Part shown: in pieces, positions 62,036-62,132 of the stretch
Position numbering within the stretch: position 1 is the first letter of the stretch
Layout of the letters: each line of letters begins with the position of its first letter
Assembly (NCBI GenBank): GCA_902788865.1
Contig: CADALZ010000010.1
Coordinates: 1-62,132, forward strand
Length of the DNA: 62,132 nucleotides
Origin: an uncultured Bacteroidales bacterium
Lineage (GTDB): Bacteria > Bacteroidota > Bacteroidia > Bacteroidales > Bacteroidaceae
Direction of reading: 5' to 3'
Position numbers and translations under genes: made by a program
Notes under the pieces: generated by a model
Databases searched by the model: none
What the model was told of the DNA's origin: nothing
The model's input: the letters and a program-made list of their open reading frames with translations, nothing else

Positions 62036-62132
62036 ATGAAGAAGTTTCTTTTATTAGTGTTTACTGCTATGATGGCAGTAGGTGCAAGTGCTCAGGAATT
62101 GGCTAACTTCAGCCGTGGAGCACAAATCGTAT
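62036..62132 (+). CDS. Secreted protein, N-terminal fragment, cut by window edge
   Basis: Only 32 residues are in the window: a signal peptide (MKKFLLLVFTAMMAVGASAQ) followed by the mature start ELANFSRGAQIV. The mature start is similar in style to CBM48/esterase proteins of Bacteroidales, but this is too short to name a function. Confidence 0.7.
   Translation, partial: MKKFLLLVFTAMMAVGASAQELANFSRGAQIV

Overview
The window looks like the chromosome of a gut-type Bacteroidales bacterium, most likely Prevotellaceae (Prevotella/Segatella-like). The evidence is two SusC/SusD pairs, many Lol-type lipoproteins, a fused SecDF, the KorAB 2-oxoacid:ferredoxin oxidoreductase, ATP-type PEP carboxykinase, and promoters of the Bacteroidota form (TTTG, about 19 bases, TAnnTTTG). 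The genus is an inference; no rRNA is present.

Layout. 1-2.1 kb: the broken edge of an IS982-type transposase, an MNT/HEPN toxin-antitoxin-like pair, and a structured intergenic element built from short tight hairpins. 2.1-12.9 kb: a two-headed SusC/SusD locus. A tyrosine recombinase lies between two divergent susC genes whose promoter-proximal and signal-peptide regions are long, nearly identical inverted repeats (6514-6677 and 8295-8458). A strong promoter inside the segment currently faces the right susC/susD pair. The left susC has no visible promoter and carries an in-frame amber codon. This reads as a DNA-inversion switch for outer-membrane nutrient uptake.

13.4-36.5 kb is mostly housekeeping: secDF, two rhomboids with an EEP-family phosphatase, HU, argS, topA, a large TPR protein with an outer-membrane barrel partner, a Nudix hydrolase, a PA14-containing GH31 alpha-xylosidase-like lipoprotein, a YfhO-type membrane protein, and the mtnN-luxS activated-methyl-cycle pair.

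36.5-46.9 kb is an accessory region. Three minus-strand units each start with an exported inhibitor-like lipoprotein (one serpin, two stand-alone subtilase-propeptide-like proteins) followed by a nearly identical small DUF3244-like lipoprotein. All three share one promoter architecture: two AGTCTGACAA boxes exactly 54 bp apart, just upstream of a consensus promoter. The first unit continues into a TPR/transmembrane/HTH-like regulator. Interspersed are a broken AAA ATPase, a HipBA module, a second MNT/HEPN pair and repeat debris. This putative co-regulated antiprotease regulon and the invertible SusC switch are the two most interesting systems here.

46.9-62.1 kb returns to core genes: exported flavodoxin, rpsO, typA/bipA, exported nitroreductase, pckA, upp, an exported alpha/beta hydrolase, korAB with an upstream tRNA-Arg(CCU), a SAM methyltransferase followed by an M15 peptidase and an exported flavin-reductase-like protein, an SGNH hydrolase, a Vsr-type endonuclease, and the start of another secreted protein cut by the window end.
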